From Gonocerus acuteangulatus (lineage: Eukaryota > Arthropoda > Insecta > Hemiptera > Coreidae), in contig OX328132.1 in the NCBI GenBank assembly GCA_946811695.1, forward strand, positions 59,078,449-59,142,448: a stretch of 64,000 nucleotides of DNA, read 5' to 3'. The notes under the pieces were generated by a model. It made no database searches. It was not told where the DNA came from and saw only the letters and a list, made by a program, of their open reading frames with translations. Below, in pieces: positions 40,898-53,484 of this stretch (within the stretch, counting starts at the first letter, position 1; every line of letters begins with the position of its first letter). The position numbers were made by a program, and so were the translations under genes.

Positions 40898-42569
40898 CTG
40901 TTCGCTCTCTAGATAGAAGACGAATGGTCCGATTTTGATGAAATTTGGTACAAAAATCCTTCGTCCAATTTGAAAGGTCAAGTTCGTTAACCAGCAAAAT
41001 CCGCCTACTGGAAGATGGCGTTTGGGGCGAAATTCGCGCAAAAAAAATCGTAACGCTTACGTTTTTGAGTTCATAAGCTTCTAAGTACTCGTTTTATATG
41101 ATTCCTGGGCTAGGAAAACGAATGGAACCATTTTCAAGGCGATAGCTTTAACCGTTTTCGAGAAAATTGGACAAATATTTTTTGAATACCGTTTTTGGTT
41201 TGGGTACTTAGAATCATGGGATTCAGTTGAAACATTTTCTGCATGTTCTACTTTCATCGAAACTAATATGTTGAAATTTTGGTTACGTTTGGAGTTAAGG
41301 AAGGGTTAGAATAAAATATTTTATTAACAGACATAAAAAGTTTTAGTAACTTTGTTTACTTTCCTTAATATCTCGAAAAAGGTTGAGAATCTTGGTAAAC
41401 GGAAGAATACCATTAGAAAGCTTATTAAATGCTCTAAAAAAAAGGTTCTAATCAAAGTTTTGATTAGGCGATGTCAATCGGAGAAATAAGAGCTTAAAAC
41501 TTTAAAGTAATTGATTTCGCTTATTCGAACTGTTCTTTTTGTCTGTTTTTTATTCCTTGTTATTTTTTAATTGCTTATTGTTGGATAATGTATTTGAAAA
41601 TAAAACAGGTTAAGAAAAATAAGAAAAACAATTTAATGTTACAGATATGGATTTCCAAGATATATAGCTTTTCAACTGCCTAGCGTCTTTCCTAGGGAGG
41701 GTTCTTTGTCTTTGATTTTGGTACTTAGAATTATGGGATACAGTTGAAACATTTTCTGCATGTTGGAGTTTCATCAACACTAATATGTTGAAATTTTTGT
41801 TACGTTTAGAGTAAAGGAAGGGTTAGAATAAAATATTTTATTAACAGAAATAAAAAGTTTTGGTAACTTTGTATACTTTCCTTAATATCTCGAAAAAGGT
41901 TGAGTATCTTGGGAAACGGAAGAATACCATTAAAAAGCTTACTAAATGCTCTACAAAAAAGGTTCTGCTGAAAGTTTTGATTAGACGATGTCAATCAGAG
42001 AAATAAGTGCTTAAAACTTTAAAGTAATTGATTTCCCTTATTCGAACTGTTCTTTTTGTCTGTTTTTATTCCTTGTTATTTTTTAACTGCTTATAGTTGG
42101 ATAATGTATTTGATAACAAATCAGGTTAAGAAAACTAAGAAAAACAATTTAATCTTAGAGATATGGATTTCCAAGATAATATAGCTTTTCAAATGCCTAG
42201 CGGGGTCCTTCCTAGGGCGGGGACCCACCCAGGTAAGATCGTAAATAACACCTTTCTTGAGAGTAAAGACGGAACTGTCAACTTTGGTCCTCCTCTACCT
42301 CCCGGCACTTTCATTGCTGACGAAGGCTACCACTGACTAGCCCAAACCTCCTAAATATAGATTTTTTAACAAAAATCGTATTGAGGTTTATTTAGCCGAA
42401 TCCCAACCATTCCATCTTTACTTATCACCTCGACGGCTAACTATCTAATCTTCATGCTTTCTAGAAATGTGGACCCAAAATAATAACATCTTCTATTTTA
42501 ATCATTTTAAATGAGTCCAGAGATAAGAACGGAACCGCGCTAAGATGATGCAGTTCCTGCGAGTCGGAC
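40663..42569 (+). mobile_element. F1 element, plus strand, 1.9 kb
   Basis: Begins AGCGCGGTTCCTCCCTCCCC after TTTT, folds with ATAGGGAGGAACCCCGC into a terminal hairpin, then carries AACAATCCGGAAGTGCCGAC, (TA)n (40798-40893), TTTGTCTGTTCGCTCTCTAG and two ~500-bp direct repeats (about 41195-41700 and 41720-42190). Near the 3' end the left-end word recurs inverted (GGAACCGCGCTAA, 42531-42543), then GATGATGCAGTTCCTGC and GAGTCGGAC, followed by a T-run. An inverted subterminal word, an internal TA tract and T-run targets recall Helentron/DINE-type elements; superfamily is inference. An H4-type fragment sits inside at 42313-42425. Confidence 0.6.
42313..42425 (+). repeat. H4/H5-type element fragment with decayed hammerhead-like core
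   Basis: CTGACGA (42317-42323), A, GGCTA...TAGCC, then CAAAC in place of GAAAC, then AAATATAGATTTTTTAAC and GTATTGAGGTTTATTTAGCC, GAATCCCAACCATTCCATCT. The tail matches 59680-59760 on the minus strand. The changed core base should abolish activity. Confidence 0.55.
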
Positions 42570-42940
42570 TTTTTATATTAAGTATGTGTCTTGTAAACAC
42601 GCAGTGGGGGTTTTTGACGAATTCTCAGATCTTCACCGTCCGGAAGTTCATTTCCAACAATACCAGAATGTCCCTTCTTGCAAATAAAGCGTGCGTTAAC
42701 CTTATATTATTTCAGATTGTTAAAGATTTGTCGTACATGTTCTGTAAGTGGGTCATGTATTGTGTAATTACTCAATGATTGAAGTGTATGTTGGCTGTCA
42801 GTGTAGATGTTTACGCGTCAAACAAGATGCTGTCTTTGAATGTATATTAAATTCAGTAGCTTCACAAATTGTTATTGTAAACTCGACCTAGTCTGAACGT
42901 TTTAACCTTCTTAATTATTTATTTCCAAAAAAAACGTAAG

Positions 42941-43165
<225 letters not shown>

Positions 43166-44326
43166 TGTTTATTCACGCATGATATATTTCCATATCTCTA
43201 GCAAATCTCTTAATATTAAATATTTACTCTATTTTAATAGGTAATAATATCTAAAACTTGAAGACAACGATAAACGTTATCTTATTTGTACGAGATAAAT
43301 ATTTTAGAAAATTACTGATGGCCAATAGGACTTCAGATCAAGGAGGAATATATCCTATATACAGGGTGATTCAGGTCTAAGTAGCCAAACTCTAGGAGGT
43401 GATTGTATACATAATTTCCAACAAAAAAGTTTATTTCAAGTATGGTCCGATTCCGAAAGGAAAAGGAGCTATGCCCAATTTTCTGTTTTTTGTTTTTTTT
43501 TTTAACGTAGTCATGATTTTTAATGAATAAAAAAGGTTTTCTCAAAAACTATTCAAAATAGTTAAACATTAAATTCTAATTATGCCATCATAAAATAGAC
43601 AAAATGTCTATAACAAATACATTAATTTAATTCACTAAAACTATTATTAAAAGATATTTTCTGGACGTCCAATAACGCACTTCTGTTTTTAGCAATGAAT
43701 CAGAGTATTTTTGCGATTTTTTTCCTCGGCCCTCTAAAGGATTACAGATTCAATACTTACAGGAAAACTTCTGCATTTAATAAGCATTAAATCTCTGAAA
43801 ATGAAGTGGAGGTTTATTAAGGAATAAATTGAACGATTGGCTCCTTTTTGTCAAAAATATGTGGAATGTAGTTTTGTTACTTTCAAATACCTTGTGTGAA
43901 GAAATTAAAAATTATTCATTTTTTAGTGGCCAAACTGTGGGTATCCATTGTCCATTCCGGAAGCAATAAATATAACTGAATGAAACGATTGGAAAAGTTT
44001 TTCATTTGAGAGATCTGTTACATTTCATGTTTTTCAATTTTTCATTGATTTATGTTTTACACATTATTTAAGATTAGTCCTAAGAAAATGAATTTTCCGT
44101 TAGAACTTATAAACTAATTTCAAAGGTTTGACTCTAAACGAAATTTTAAAAAATTTGTTGAACTACTGATTCCATATGTAATCGATGGTAAAAATATCAG
44201 TTTTTTCTAAAATGGCCAAGCAACCACTTATGGACCGCTTGATATAGACTGACCCATAAACTTGAAAATTCTCGCAGTTAATACGAAAGAGAATAAAATA
44301 AAAAATATAAAAATGTAGACGGACAT
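43166..44326. other. Unannotated AT-rich DNA
   Basis: Contains ATACAGGGTGATTCAGGTCT near 43361, a word type often seen at transposon ends, but no matching opposite end was found. No gene supported. Confidence 0.35.
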
Positions 44327-44337
44327 TTTCTTGCATA

Positions 44338-47300
44338 ACCCCACAGCACCAGGCTCAAGATCCAATTACCCTTTTCTCCTCTTTCCTAAATAAACTTGAA
44401 ACCCTTCTTACTCCTCTAATTAACCAGATGACCACCCTTATAGCACACTTCCTTCCTAAATCCCAGAATGCAACGCTTCCATAATTCCCACCTCTCAATT
44501 CTTTTGTGGACGGACTCACAACAAGAAGACAAGAACTCACACTTTTACTAACAGACAAAAACATTGACATTGCACTTATAACTGAAACACACCTGAAAGA
44601 ATCCATGACATTCGGTGTCAAGGGTTACTCCTGTTATCGAACCGATCATCCATCTCTGGCGCAGCACGGGACTCTAATCCTAATCAAGAGCAACATCAAG
44701 CATCACCAAGAGTCCAGCATCGCATTAGTAAGCCTGCAGGTAACATCCATATCCCTTTCCCTTTCTCCCTTCGATATCATACTATCTGCTGTGTATTGTT
44801 CTCCCAACCATACCATTTACCATCCTGAATTCCAGTCAATATTCCAATCCTTTGGTCCTCGTTTCCTCACCGGGGGTGATTTTAATGCGAAACACCCCAT
44901 GTGGGGAAGCCGTTCAGCTAACTCCCGTGGCAGAATCCTTTATGATATCCTCAATTCCCAGAATTATCTCCCTATATCGCCTAACACACCAACATACTGG
45001 CCAACTGATCCATCCCGCAATCCTGACCTAGTCGATTTCTTCATCTCGTCTGGCTTGGGAGGTATAGAGACTTCTGTTGATTCGCTCCTCGACCTATCGT
45101 CGGGCCATTCTGCGATCCTTCTAACCCTCTTCTCATCCGCTGTACCCCATCCTCTACACCCAACCCTTACACCCGGTCCTATCAACTGGCAATCATTTCA
45201 GCTCAACCTAGAGCGCTCCATAGACCTAACCGTTTCCCTAAAAACCCCCTCAGACCTAGACAAAGCCACTGAATCGTTTACTAAAGCCATTCAGGACAGT
45301 TCCCGCAATTCATGTCGACCAAGGACAGGGTTACCTCCTTCACCCAAACTGCAACTTCCAACCCACATCCAAGAACTTCTTGCAGCCAAGCGTCGGGCCA
45401 GAGCTCTATGGCAAAGATCACGCTATCCCTCCGACAGAAACGCATACAACAGACTGACGCGACAACTAAAATCTTCCCTATCTCAATTCCGTTCAGAATC
45501 CTTTAACGAATACCTTTCATCCCTCTCTACACAAGACTGTTCTTTGTGGACAGTCACTCGTAAAATCCTCAGGTTTCACCTAATTCCTTCCCCTCTCAAA
45601 CGCAGTGATGGGTCCTGGGCCAGAAGTGATGAAGAAAAGGCGCTCCTTCTCTCCACACACCTTACTTCAGTATTTTCCCCTAATCCTCAAACGAACCCCT
45701 CCCATGATGAAGATATCGTAGACTATCTGAATTCTCCTTTACCTTTGTCTTTCCCTCCCAAAGCTTTCCATCTGTCCGAAGTAAAATACATCATCAAACA
45801 CCTCCCTAGGAAATCTCCCGGTTACGACCTCATCACCTCCACAATTCTCAAAAACCTCCCCCAGAAGGCCATTATATTCCTTACGTACCTGTACAACTCG
45901 ATCCTTAGAACAACCCATTTCCCGAACCCCTGGAAACACTCAGTTATTATTGTTATTCCTAAACCTTTTAAACCTCCCCACTGCCCTTCTTCCTATCGAC
46001 CAATCAGCCTTCTGCCGTTAATGTCCAAAATATTCGAAAAACTCCTTTACAAAAGAATCCTTCCTATCATAGAATCCTCGAAGAAAATCCCCAACCACCA
46101 ATTTGGTTTCCGCTTCCAGCATTCCACCATACAACAGTGTTTACGAGTTGTAGACTCAATATCCTCCTCGCTTGAACGTAAGAGTTTTTGCACGAGTGCC
46201 TTTCTCGACGCTGCTCAAGCATTCGATCGGGTTTGGCACCCGGGATTACTTTACAAAGTAAAGCTTATACTTCCTCACACCTATTTCCTTATCCTCAAAT
46301 CCTACCTCTCAAACAGATTCTTTCAAGTTAAACAAGGTACAAGACTTTCCCCTACCTGCCCCATGAACGCTGGTGTCCCTCAAGGGAGTATTAATGGTCC
46401 TCTCCTTTTCCTCCTTTACACTGCGGATATTCCCACACACCCTCATACCTTACTGACCAGATGATACTGCCATCCTATCAACTTCCCCTGATCCCCCAGT
46501 AGCATCCCAACACCTGCAGGAACATCTTACCGATATTCAGCATTGGAGTGAAAGATGGAGAGTTAAAATCAACCCTGAAAAATGTAAACAGGTTACATTC
46601 ACTCTAAACCGGAGATCATGTCCTACAGTCTACCTCAAAAACACTCCACTACCAGTATTCAGCGAGGTTCGATATCTAGGATTATACCTTGACAGCCGAC
46701 TGACATGGAACCCTCACACGAGACTGAAAAGACAAGAACTGAACAAACGATACGGACTACTTAGACGACTCCTTGGACCCTCATCTAAATTATCAATACA
46801 GAACAAACTAACGATATACAAAACAATCATTCGACCAATATGGACATTGGATACGGACCAATGCGGACTTGAACTCTGGGGATCTGCAAAACCATCCAAC
46901 ATCAACAGAATACAGGCATTCCAGTCAAAAGTCCTCCGTAAAATTGTAAATGCCCCTTTTTATGTATCCAACAAAACCCTACACAATGACCTCAACATCC
47001 CATTTGTGCTTGACCTCGTTAAAACCCGTTTCCAAACGTTCCACTCCAAATTGTCTCACCATCCTAATCCTGAAGGTCAATCCTAATCATCCCAATCCCA
47101 TCCAGACAATCCTCCCGGGCGGCTAAAGAGATAGTGGCCCCGAGACAATTTACTTGCCTGATCCCTCTGGATTCATTGAAATACTTATTTAAATAACTAG
47201 GAAGTGCTAACAATGGTTGGCTTCTTCCAAATTTTGTACTTATTTTATTTTATTTTTTTCCGTTTTGATCATATAAAGTACATATCAATATCTGTATCAA

Positions 47301-47369
47301 CACACTTGATCATTGTACATTTTATATTTTGTACAGATTTCTAATAAATAAATAAATAAAAAAAAAAAG
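44338..47369 (+). mobile_element. Jockey-clade LINE, copy 2, 5' truncated and inactive
   Basis: Same family as 20379-25127, starting within the last part of ORF1 (ACCCCACAGCACCAGGCTC). Flanked by an 11-bp duplication TTTCTTGCATA (44327-44337 and 47370-47380), a standard target-primed insertion. Substitutions relative to copy 1 are sparse. The short 3' tail is AATAAATAAATAAA plus about 12 A. Confidence 0.9.
44468..47086 (+). pseudogene. LINE ORF2 pseudogene (EN-RT)
   Basis: Compared with copy 1: a 7-bp deletion near 44508 removes the Asn-containing endonuclease motif (WNANGL) and shifts the frame; the frame is then open from 44506 to 46461. An 8-bp deletion at about 46459-46460 removes the Tyr-Ala start of the YADD box and shifts the frame again. 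A 15-bp insertion lies near 46850. A T-to-A change creates a stop at 47084-47086, 25 codons early. Motif A (FLDAAQAFDRVWH) is intact. It cannot make an active enzyme. Confidence 0.9.
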
Positions 47370-47380
47370 TTTCTTGCATA

Positions 47381-48103
47381 TCACAAATTTTAGGATTTTG
47401 GAAAAATAAAAAGTATCTCAAAACGCAAAATGAAAGTAAAAATGCGTACAAATATGAAACAATTGGTAAACAAAATGACTGATATAAAACATTTAAATAA
47501 TATATGTTTTAAATTTATTGGCAAAAAAATTAACACAAAAACAAATTATAATCTCTCGACAATATATTTTAGTTGATATGTCTAGTATAGTTCTACCGGC
47601 TAGCGATTTGATACATCGTGTTTTTTCATCTTAAAATGTCAGCCTTGTAGCTGATCTCGGTTTTGGGCGTGTTTCTTGTAGCTGAGGTTCGGCCGAAGAA
47701 TTAGACTTTTACTTATTCTTAGTACACCTGAAGAGGCACAATCTTCTAATGAAACTGGTTGAGCAATTTTAGTGAAGTCATAAATTAGCAATATAATACG
47801 TTAAAGGCCTTTAGTGTACATTAAAAAATAATAACAAATAAATGTGCTGTTTTTTTTTTTTTTTTATAACCCAAACCATGTACAACGGAAGAAAAGTAAA
47901 TATACGTATAGATTCTTTCATCGTCATACTTGACCTTAATTTCGATGATATCCTCTTGAGCTTATTAGGTCAACAACTATAATGTTTCTCATCACAAAAT
48001 ATTCCTTTATTGCATTCTACCGAAAACAGTGTCGAGACTTGTAGTGCCTCCGCAAAGGGATAATGAAACTTTACAATCTCATTAATCTAATAACCTTGCT
48101 GTT
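47381..48103. other. Unannotated AT-rich DNA
   Basis: A T-run lies at 47850-47867. A degenerate CTGAAGAGGCAC..ATGAAACTGG word near 47729 resembles the hammerhead-like core but has no stem II, so it is not called. Confidence 0.35.
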
Positions 48104-50285
48104 AGCGCGGTACCTCCTTCCCCCCATAGGGAGGAACCCCGTTTGGTTGATCTCATGACGCAAGTGCCGACTAGAAAATTTTGCGTTTCATAACCCCTAG
48201 AGAACGAAAATAACGGTGGCTCAAATTTGTGTATGTGTATATATATATATATATATATATTTGTCTGTTCGCGCTTTCCTGGCCTCAATAATGGTCCGAT
48301 TTTGATGAAATTTGGTACAAAAATATTTCGTCTAATTTGAAAGGTCAAGTTCGTTAACCAGCAGAATCCGCCCACCGCAACATGGCTTTTGGAGCGAATG
48401 TCGCGCGAAAAAAAAAACGTTCCGCTTACTTCATATGCTTGCAAGTACTCGTTTTATAGGCTTCTTGGCCTAGGAAAACGAATGAAACCATTTTTAAGGT
48501 GATAGATTTAACTGTTTTCGAGAAAATTGGAAAAATAGTTGTTGAATAACGTTTTAGCGCGGTTCCTCCCTCCCCCATAGGGAGGAACCCCGCTTATAGG
48601 GTTGATACAATGAAACAATCCGGAAGTGCCGACTAGAAAATTTCGCGTTTCAGAACCCCTAGAGACCGAAAATAACGGTGGTTCAAATTTGTATATATAT
48701 ATATATGTATATATTTATATATATATATGTATATATTTATATATATATATGTATATATTTATATATATATATATATATATATTTGTCTGTTCGCTCTCTA
48801 GATAGAAGACGAATGGTCCGATTTTGATGAAATTTGGTAAAAAAAATCCTTCGTCCAATTTGAAAGGTCAAGTTCGTTAACCAGCAAAATCCGCCTACTG
48901 GAAGATGGCGTTTGGGGCGAAATTCGCGCAAAAAAAATCGTAACGCTTACGTTTTTGAGTTCATAAGCTTCTAAGTACTCGTTTTATATGACTCCTGGGC
49001 TAGGAAAACGAATGAAACCATTTTCAAGGCGATAGCTTTAACCGTTTTCGAGAAAATTGGAAAAATATTTTTTGAATACCGTTTTTGGTTTGGGTACTTA
49101 GAATCATGGGATTCAGTTGAAACATTTTCTGCATGTTCTACATTCATCAAAACTAATATGTTGGAATTTTGGTTACGTTTGGAGTTAAGGAAGGGTTAGA
49201 ATAAAATATTTTATTAACAGACATAAAAAGTTTTAGTAACTTTGTTTACTTTCATTAATATCTCGAAAAAGGTTGAGAATCTTGGTAAACGGAAGAATAC
49301 CATTAGAGAGCTTATTAAATGCTCTAAAAAAAAGGTTCTAATGAAAGTTTTGATTAGGCGATGTCAATCGGAGAAATAAGAGCTTAAAACTTTAAAGTAA
49401 TTGATTTCGCTTATTCGAACTGTTCTTTTTGTCTGTTTTTTATTCCTTGTTATTTTTTAATTGCTAATTGTTGGATAATGTATTTGAAAATAAAACAGGT
49501 TAAGAAAAATAAGAAAAACAATTTAATGTTAGAGATATGGATTTCCAAGATATATAGCTTTTCAACTGCCTAGCGTCCTTCCTAGGGAGGGTTCTTTGTC
49601 TTTGATTTTGGTACTTAGAATTATGGGATACAGTTGAAACATTTTCTGCATGTTGGTAACTTTGTATAATTTTGTTAGTATCTCGAAAACCGTTGACAAT
49701 CTTGTGAAGCGGAAGATTACCATTCGGAAGCTTACTAAATGCTCTACAAAAAAGGTTCTGAAGAAAGTTTTAATTAGGCGATGTCAATCAGAGAAAAAAG
49801 TGCTTAAAGCTTTAAATTAATTGATTTCGTTTATTCCAATGGTTCTTTTTGTCTGTTTTATTTCTTGTTATTTTTTAATTGCTTATAGTTGGATAATGTA
49901 TTTGACAATAAAACTGGTTAAGTAAAATAACAAAAACAATTTATTGTTAGAAATATAGATTTCCAAGATTCCAAGACCTTGTCACTAGCGGGTCTGTTTC
50001 TAGTGTAGCGGACCCTTCCAGGTAAGATTGTAAATCATGACCTTTCAAGACTTTACTACTCGCAGGAATGGCGTTAGTGACCTTAAGGGTTGACACGCCA
50101 TCATAATAATTAATTTAAAAAAAAAGACTGGTGGAACCAAAATAATAACTGCTTCTATTTTAATCTTTCCAAATTAGACTAGGGATATGAACGGAACCGC
50201 GCTAAGATGATGCAGTCCTGCGAGACGGACTTTTTGGTTTGGGTACTTAGAATCATGGGATTCAGTTGAAACATTTTCTGCAAGT
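48104..50285 (+). mobile_element. Outer F1 element, interrupted by an inner F1
   Basis: Left part 48104-48551 starts AGCGCGGTACCTCCTTCCCC and reads through the TA tract to GAGAAAATTGG and TTGAATAACG. The body resumes after the inner element at 50236 with GGTTTGGGTACTTAGAATCA, exactly what follows in the uninterrupted copy at 41198. It is lost after about 50285. The inner element is therefore the younger. Confidence 0.75.
48556..50230 (+). mobile_element. Inner F1 element, 1675 bp, nested
   Basis: Begins AGCGCGGTTCCTCCCTCCCC after TTTT (48552-48555) and ends CTGCGAGACGGAC before TTTTT (50231-50235). The target was a T-run in the outer F1, GAATACCGTTTTTGG, so either four T were duplicated or the insertion was between T residues. 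It contains the TA tract (48691-48782), two direct repeats of the ~500-bp module, and the subterminal word GGAACCGCGCTAA (50192-50204). Its near identity to 40663-42569 implies recent spread. Non-coding. Confidence 0.75.
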
Positions 50286-51311
50286 TTCAATTTTTTACAT
50301 TCCCTTACCTTACATTTAAGCGCACTCATGAAACTACTCCTCATATAGGAGTTAAGGTGTAATACTACCTTGTGTGATCAAATTAAAAGTAATTTTCTAG
50401 AATTTATGGATAACAAGTAAAACAAAATTTCTCAATTCTTTATTCCATAAGTATTATATGGGATGTTAGAGTATCAAAAAAAAAGGAAAGAAGTTTTAAT
50501 GCTCTGGGGCAAATAACTCAATATTCTTATTTGGCAAATGTAAAAAAAAACCAAAAAAAAACACTTGATTTATGCAATTCCTATGATCATGTAATACTGT
50601 TACTGTTTGTTTGTTTACGTGCATCTGCTGCTGAGGCCATTAGCACGATGATCATGTAATAATATTTATTTTTTTACAATTATTCCGCTACTCCTATATA
50701 TTTGCCGAGGGGTTTAAGGAAGCAGATAGTAGGGTAGAGGTGGGTAGCCAGGCCTCGCTTCCAACACTATTTTAAACTCTACCGTTTTGTTCGCCAGTAA
50801 AGGTTCGATGCCCCCGGCATATTCAGGTCCGTTTCTGCAGCCTGTCTTTGAATCTGAACAATATAGGGCTTTGCAATCTTGTGAATTCCGAAGGAAAGGA
50901 GCTAGTAAAGTTTCACTCGTCAATTATTATTTGAATAAACTGACACGAAGGGCAAAGGACGCTTCAGAGACTACATTTATACTTTTCATGTTGAGTTCGC
51001 CCTTCTTTCCCTCTCAAAATAGACAGTGAAAGAAAGAAAATCTGGCTGGAAACTGCATAGGAAGGTGGATACGAAAGTCGAACACAACACTCCACTACCG
51101 GTCTGCTGGGTGATTATATAAATAAAATGCTCTTTTCGTTGAAATTAACACTATTTCCTTGTCAATTATTATATAATTTGAACAATGAGACATCCCACAA
51201 CGAAAAAAGTGTATATACTTTACTGGAGTTCGCCCGCTGAAAATATTTTAACACATTTTCCTGAAAACATTTTAGTAATGCTGGGTATTCTATAGCCGGT
51301 CATCACCATTT
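50286..51311. other. Mostly unannotated; diverged SINE-B tail near 50600
   Basis: At 50603-50655 TTTACGTGCATCTGCTGCTG then AGGCCATTAGCACGATG resembles a minus-strand SINE-B end. GTGTAATACTACCTTGTG near 50350 resembles the left end of the TTAA element at 61742. An 80-codon frame at 50787-51029 has no recognised domain. Confidence 0.4.
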
Positions 51312-51340
51312 TTAGCCCGGTTCCTCCCTCCTGTAGTACC
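51312..51340 (+). repeat. F1 left-end fragment
   Basis: TTTTTAGCCCGGTTCCTCCC then TCCTGTAG matches the F1 start after a T-run. The body does not continue. Confidence 0.5.
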
Positions 51341-51639
51341 CGTAGTAGGATGTGTAGGCATGACAATATTGGAATGAACTAAAAGAGAACTATCAGTGGA
51401 AATCAGCGACGTATGCCCCGTTGCTGGCGTTCAGGTCATCAGAGAGTAATAGGATGAGAGGAACGTCCTGTAGGTCCTAAGTCGGTTAGGGATCTGTAAG
51501 ACTGTCTTACTAAGACTTAGGCATACCAATTTATAACCTTCAGGGTATTGCTAGGATTGTATTAAAGGGCTTCAGCGTTCTATTCAGCAGGTTTAAAACT
51601 CATCTCAGAATTTTATGGTTTATTTTATTATTGCATTCA

Positions 51640-51710
51640 GAGAATGATAGAGAGAGGGAGGATAAGAGAGAGGGAGAGAGAGGAAAGGGGGAAAAGAGAG
51701 AATGAGTTTG
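51640..51710. repeat. GA-rich low-complexity tract
   Basis: AGAGAGAGGGAGGATAAGAG type sequence. The surrounding 51341-52160 shows no supported gene. Confidence 0.8.
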
Positions 51711-52157
51711 CCGAGGAGGTTTGGGGCTCCCTCCGGCCCTCTGCCGCACAACAATTCTAATCTATATATTGATTCAAGGTAAAATTCTTTGAGAGACAAT
51801 GAAAAAAAGACTTTGTCTCGAAGCGTTCTCTGAAATCGGTGAAATACATCAGATCAAACCCCCTTCCATCAGGCTCCCTTCACTCAAAGGCAGAATGATA
51901 TCCTGAAATAGAATCTATTCTAAGAGCTTTTCCCTCTTTTTATCTGTTTATCTATTTCATTGTCGAAAAAGGTTTCTAATCTAGAACCATTATCTATGTT
52001 AAAACATTAAGTAAATTTGTGTTACAATCTGCCGTAAATCTGTAGGGCTTATGTGCCCGTTTAACGTTCGCTTTTTTTTTTATTATCTTTCTCGACCTGG
52101 ATCCTTCAGTTTTAATAATAGTAAAAACTCTTAATAATGTAAATAATAAAATGATTA

Positions 52158-52375
<218 letters not shown>

Positions 52376-53224
52376 CTTTATTAGAAACAAATAAAATGGG
52401 CTGCCCAATATATTGGGTTGCTAGATACACAGCGTGCTTATCGTCCATTCGGAAATAGGGTTAATTTGCGGGCTGAAGATGTGAGGAGTTCAAAACAAGA
52501 AATAGATAATAAAGGAGATGAAGACTAAAGAAGGCTATAGTGATAGAAGAGAAGGAATTTATGATATTGAGGAGGAATTGATAGAATTGAAAATATAGTA
52601 TAAAGTATATAAAGAAACAGAGTGAATGGATGATAAGCACTCAGTGGCCATTAATGTGGTTGCTAATTATTCCGAGTGTGTCCACTAATATGGTCTCGGC
52701 TAATGCTGATCGCTGGTCGGTGGTCAGTCCAAGATCTTGAAGGAAGAGTGCTGTGCTCTTCGGAATGGTTCCTCTTGTTCCGAACCATAGTCCCTTTACT
52801 ATATACTTGCGCTTCCCAAATTTATCTTGAAACTTTTCTTGGTAATATGCTGTGCATTTCGTGTATATGTTCTTCTTTTCTGCGTCTATTTTTTCATCCT
52901 CTTCTATATCGTTGCTTTCGATGCGTATTGTAGGATCGAGGATATACGCCGTGTTCCCGGTTTTAGGGAACGCAATGATATCGGCATACCGTGGATTACC
53001 TTCTTCGTCAATGCCGTAAACCTCTTCTAAGCATTGAAATTGATTTTCTCTGAGGTTGCTTATTATTGCTTATTGCTCATTGCTTATGCTTCACATTGTG
53101 GTGTCTCCGGGTGACGAGGAGCATGCTGTTAGGACATAAATATTTTTGGAGCAAAAGTTAGGCGTGAACGTTTATTCAGCATTCATGCTGAAAACCTAAC
53201 CTGTCATTAGGTAACTAAATTGCT
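52376..53224. other. Unannotated DNA
   Basis: GGGCTGCCCAATATATTGGG at 52398 is a short palindromic word. Frames at 52676-52933 and 52827-53030 have no recognisable domain. Confidence 0.35.
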
Positions 53225-53232
53225 CGATCAAA

Positions 53233-53235
<3 letters not shown>

Positions 53236-53309
<74 letters not shown>

Positions 53310-53473
53310 GGCGCATCTACTTCTAGGTCATTAGCGCCGACATCCAGGGTGCAGCGAGGAATTTTCCCAGCGAGCCTTGAGATGAGAAAATTCCTGCCGG
53401 AGGTGGGAATCGAACCCACCATCTCCCGCTTATGAATCCAGCGTGCTAGCCACTAGACTACGGGAGACCCGAT
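53236..53473 (-). mobile_element. SINE-B full copy with long poly(A) and target duplication
   Basis: Minus strand: head ATCGGGTCTCCCGTAGTCTA then GTGGCTAGC, box B GGTGGGTTCGATTCCCACC, body and tail as in 15727-15902, ending GATGCGCCGTAAA with about 72 A. Flanked by perfect 11-bp duplications CGATCAAAAGT (53225-53235 and 53474-53484). The long homopolymer tail and clean duplication mark it as young. Confidence 0.85.
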
Positions 53474-53484
53474 CGATCAAAAGT

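Noticed and set aside
43355..44260. A DNA transposon starting at ATACAGGGTGATTCAGG
   Set aside because: The word looks like a transposon end, but I found no matching inverted end or duplication.
47720..47770. Another hammerhead-like core (CTGAAGAGG ... GAAAC)
   Set aside because: No complementary stem II and no closing stem I.
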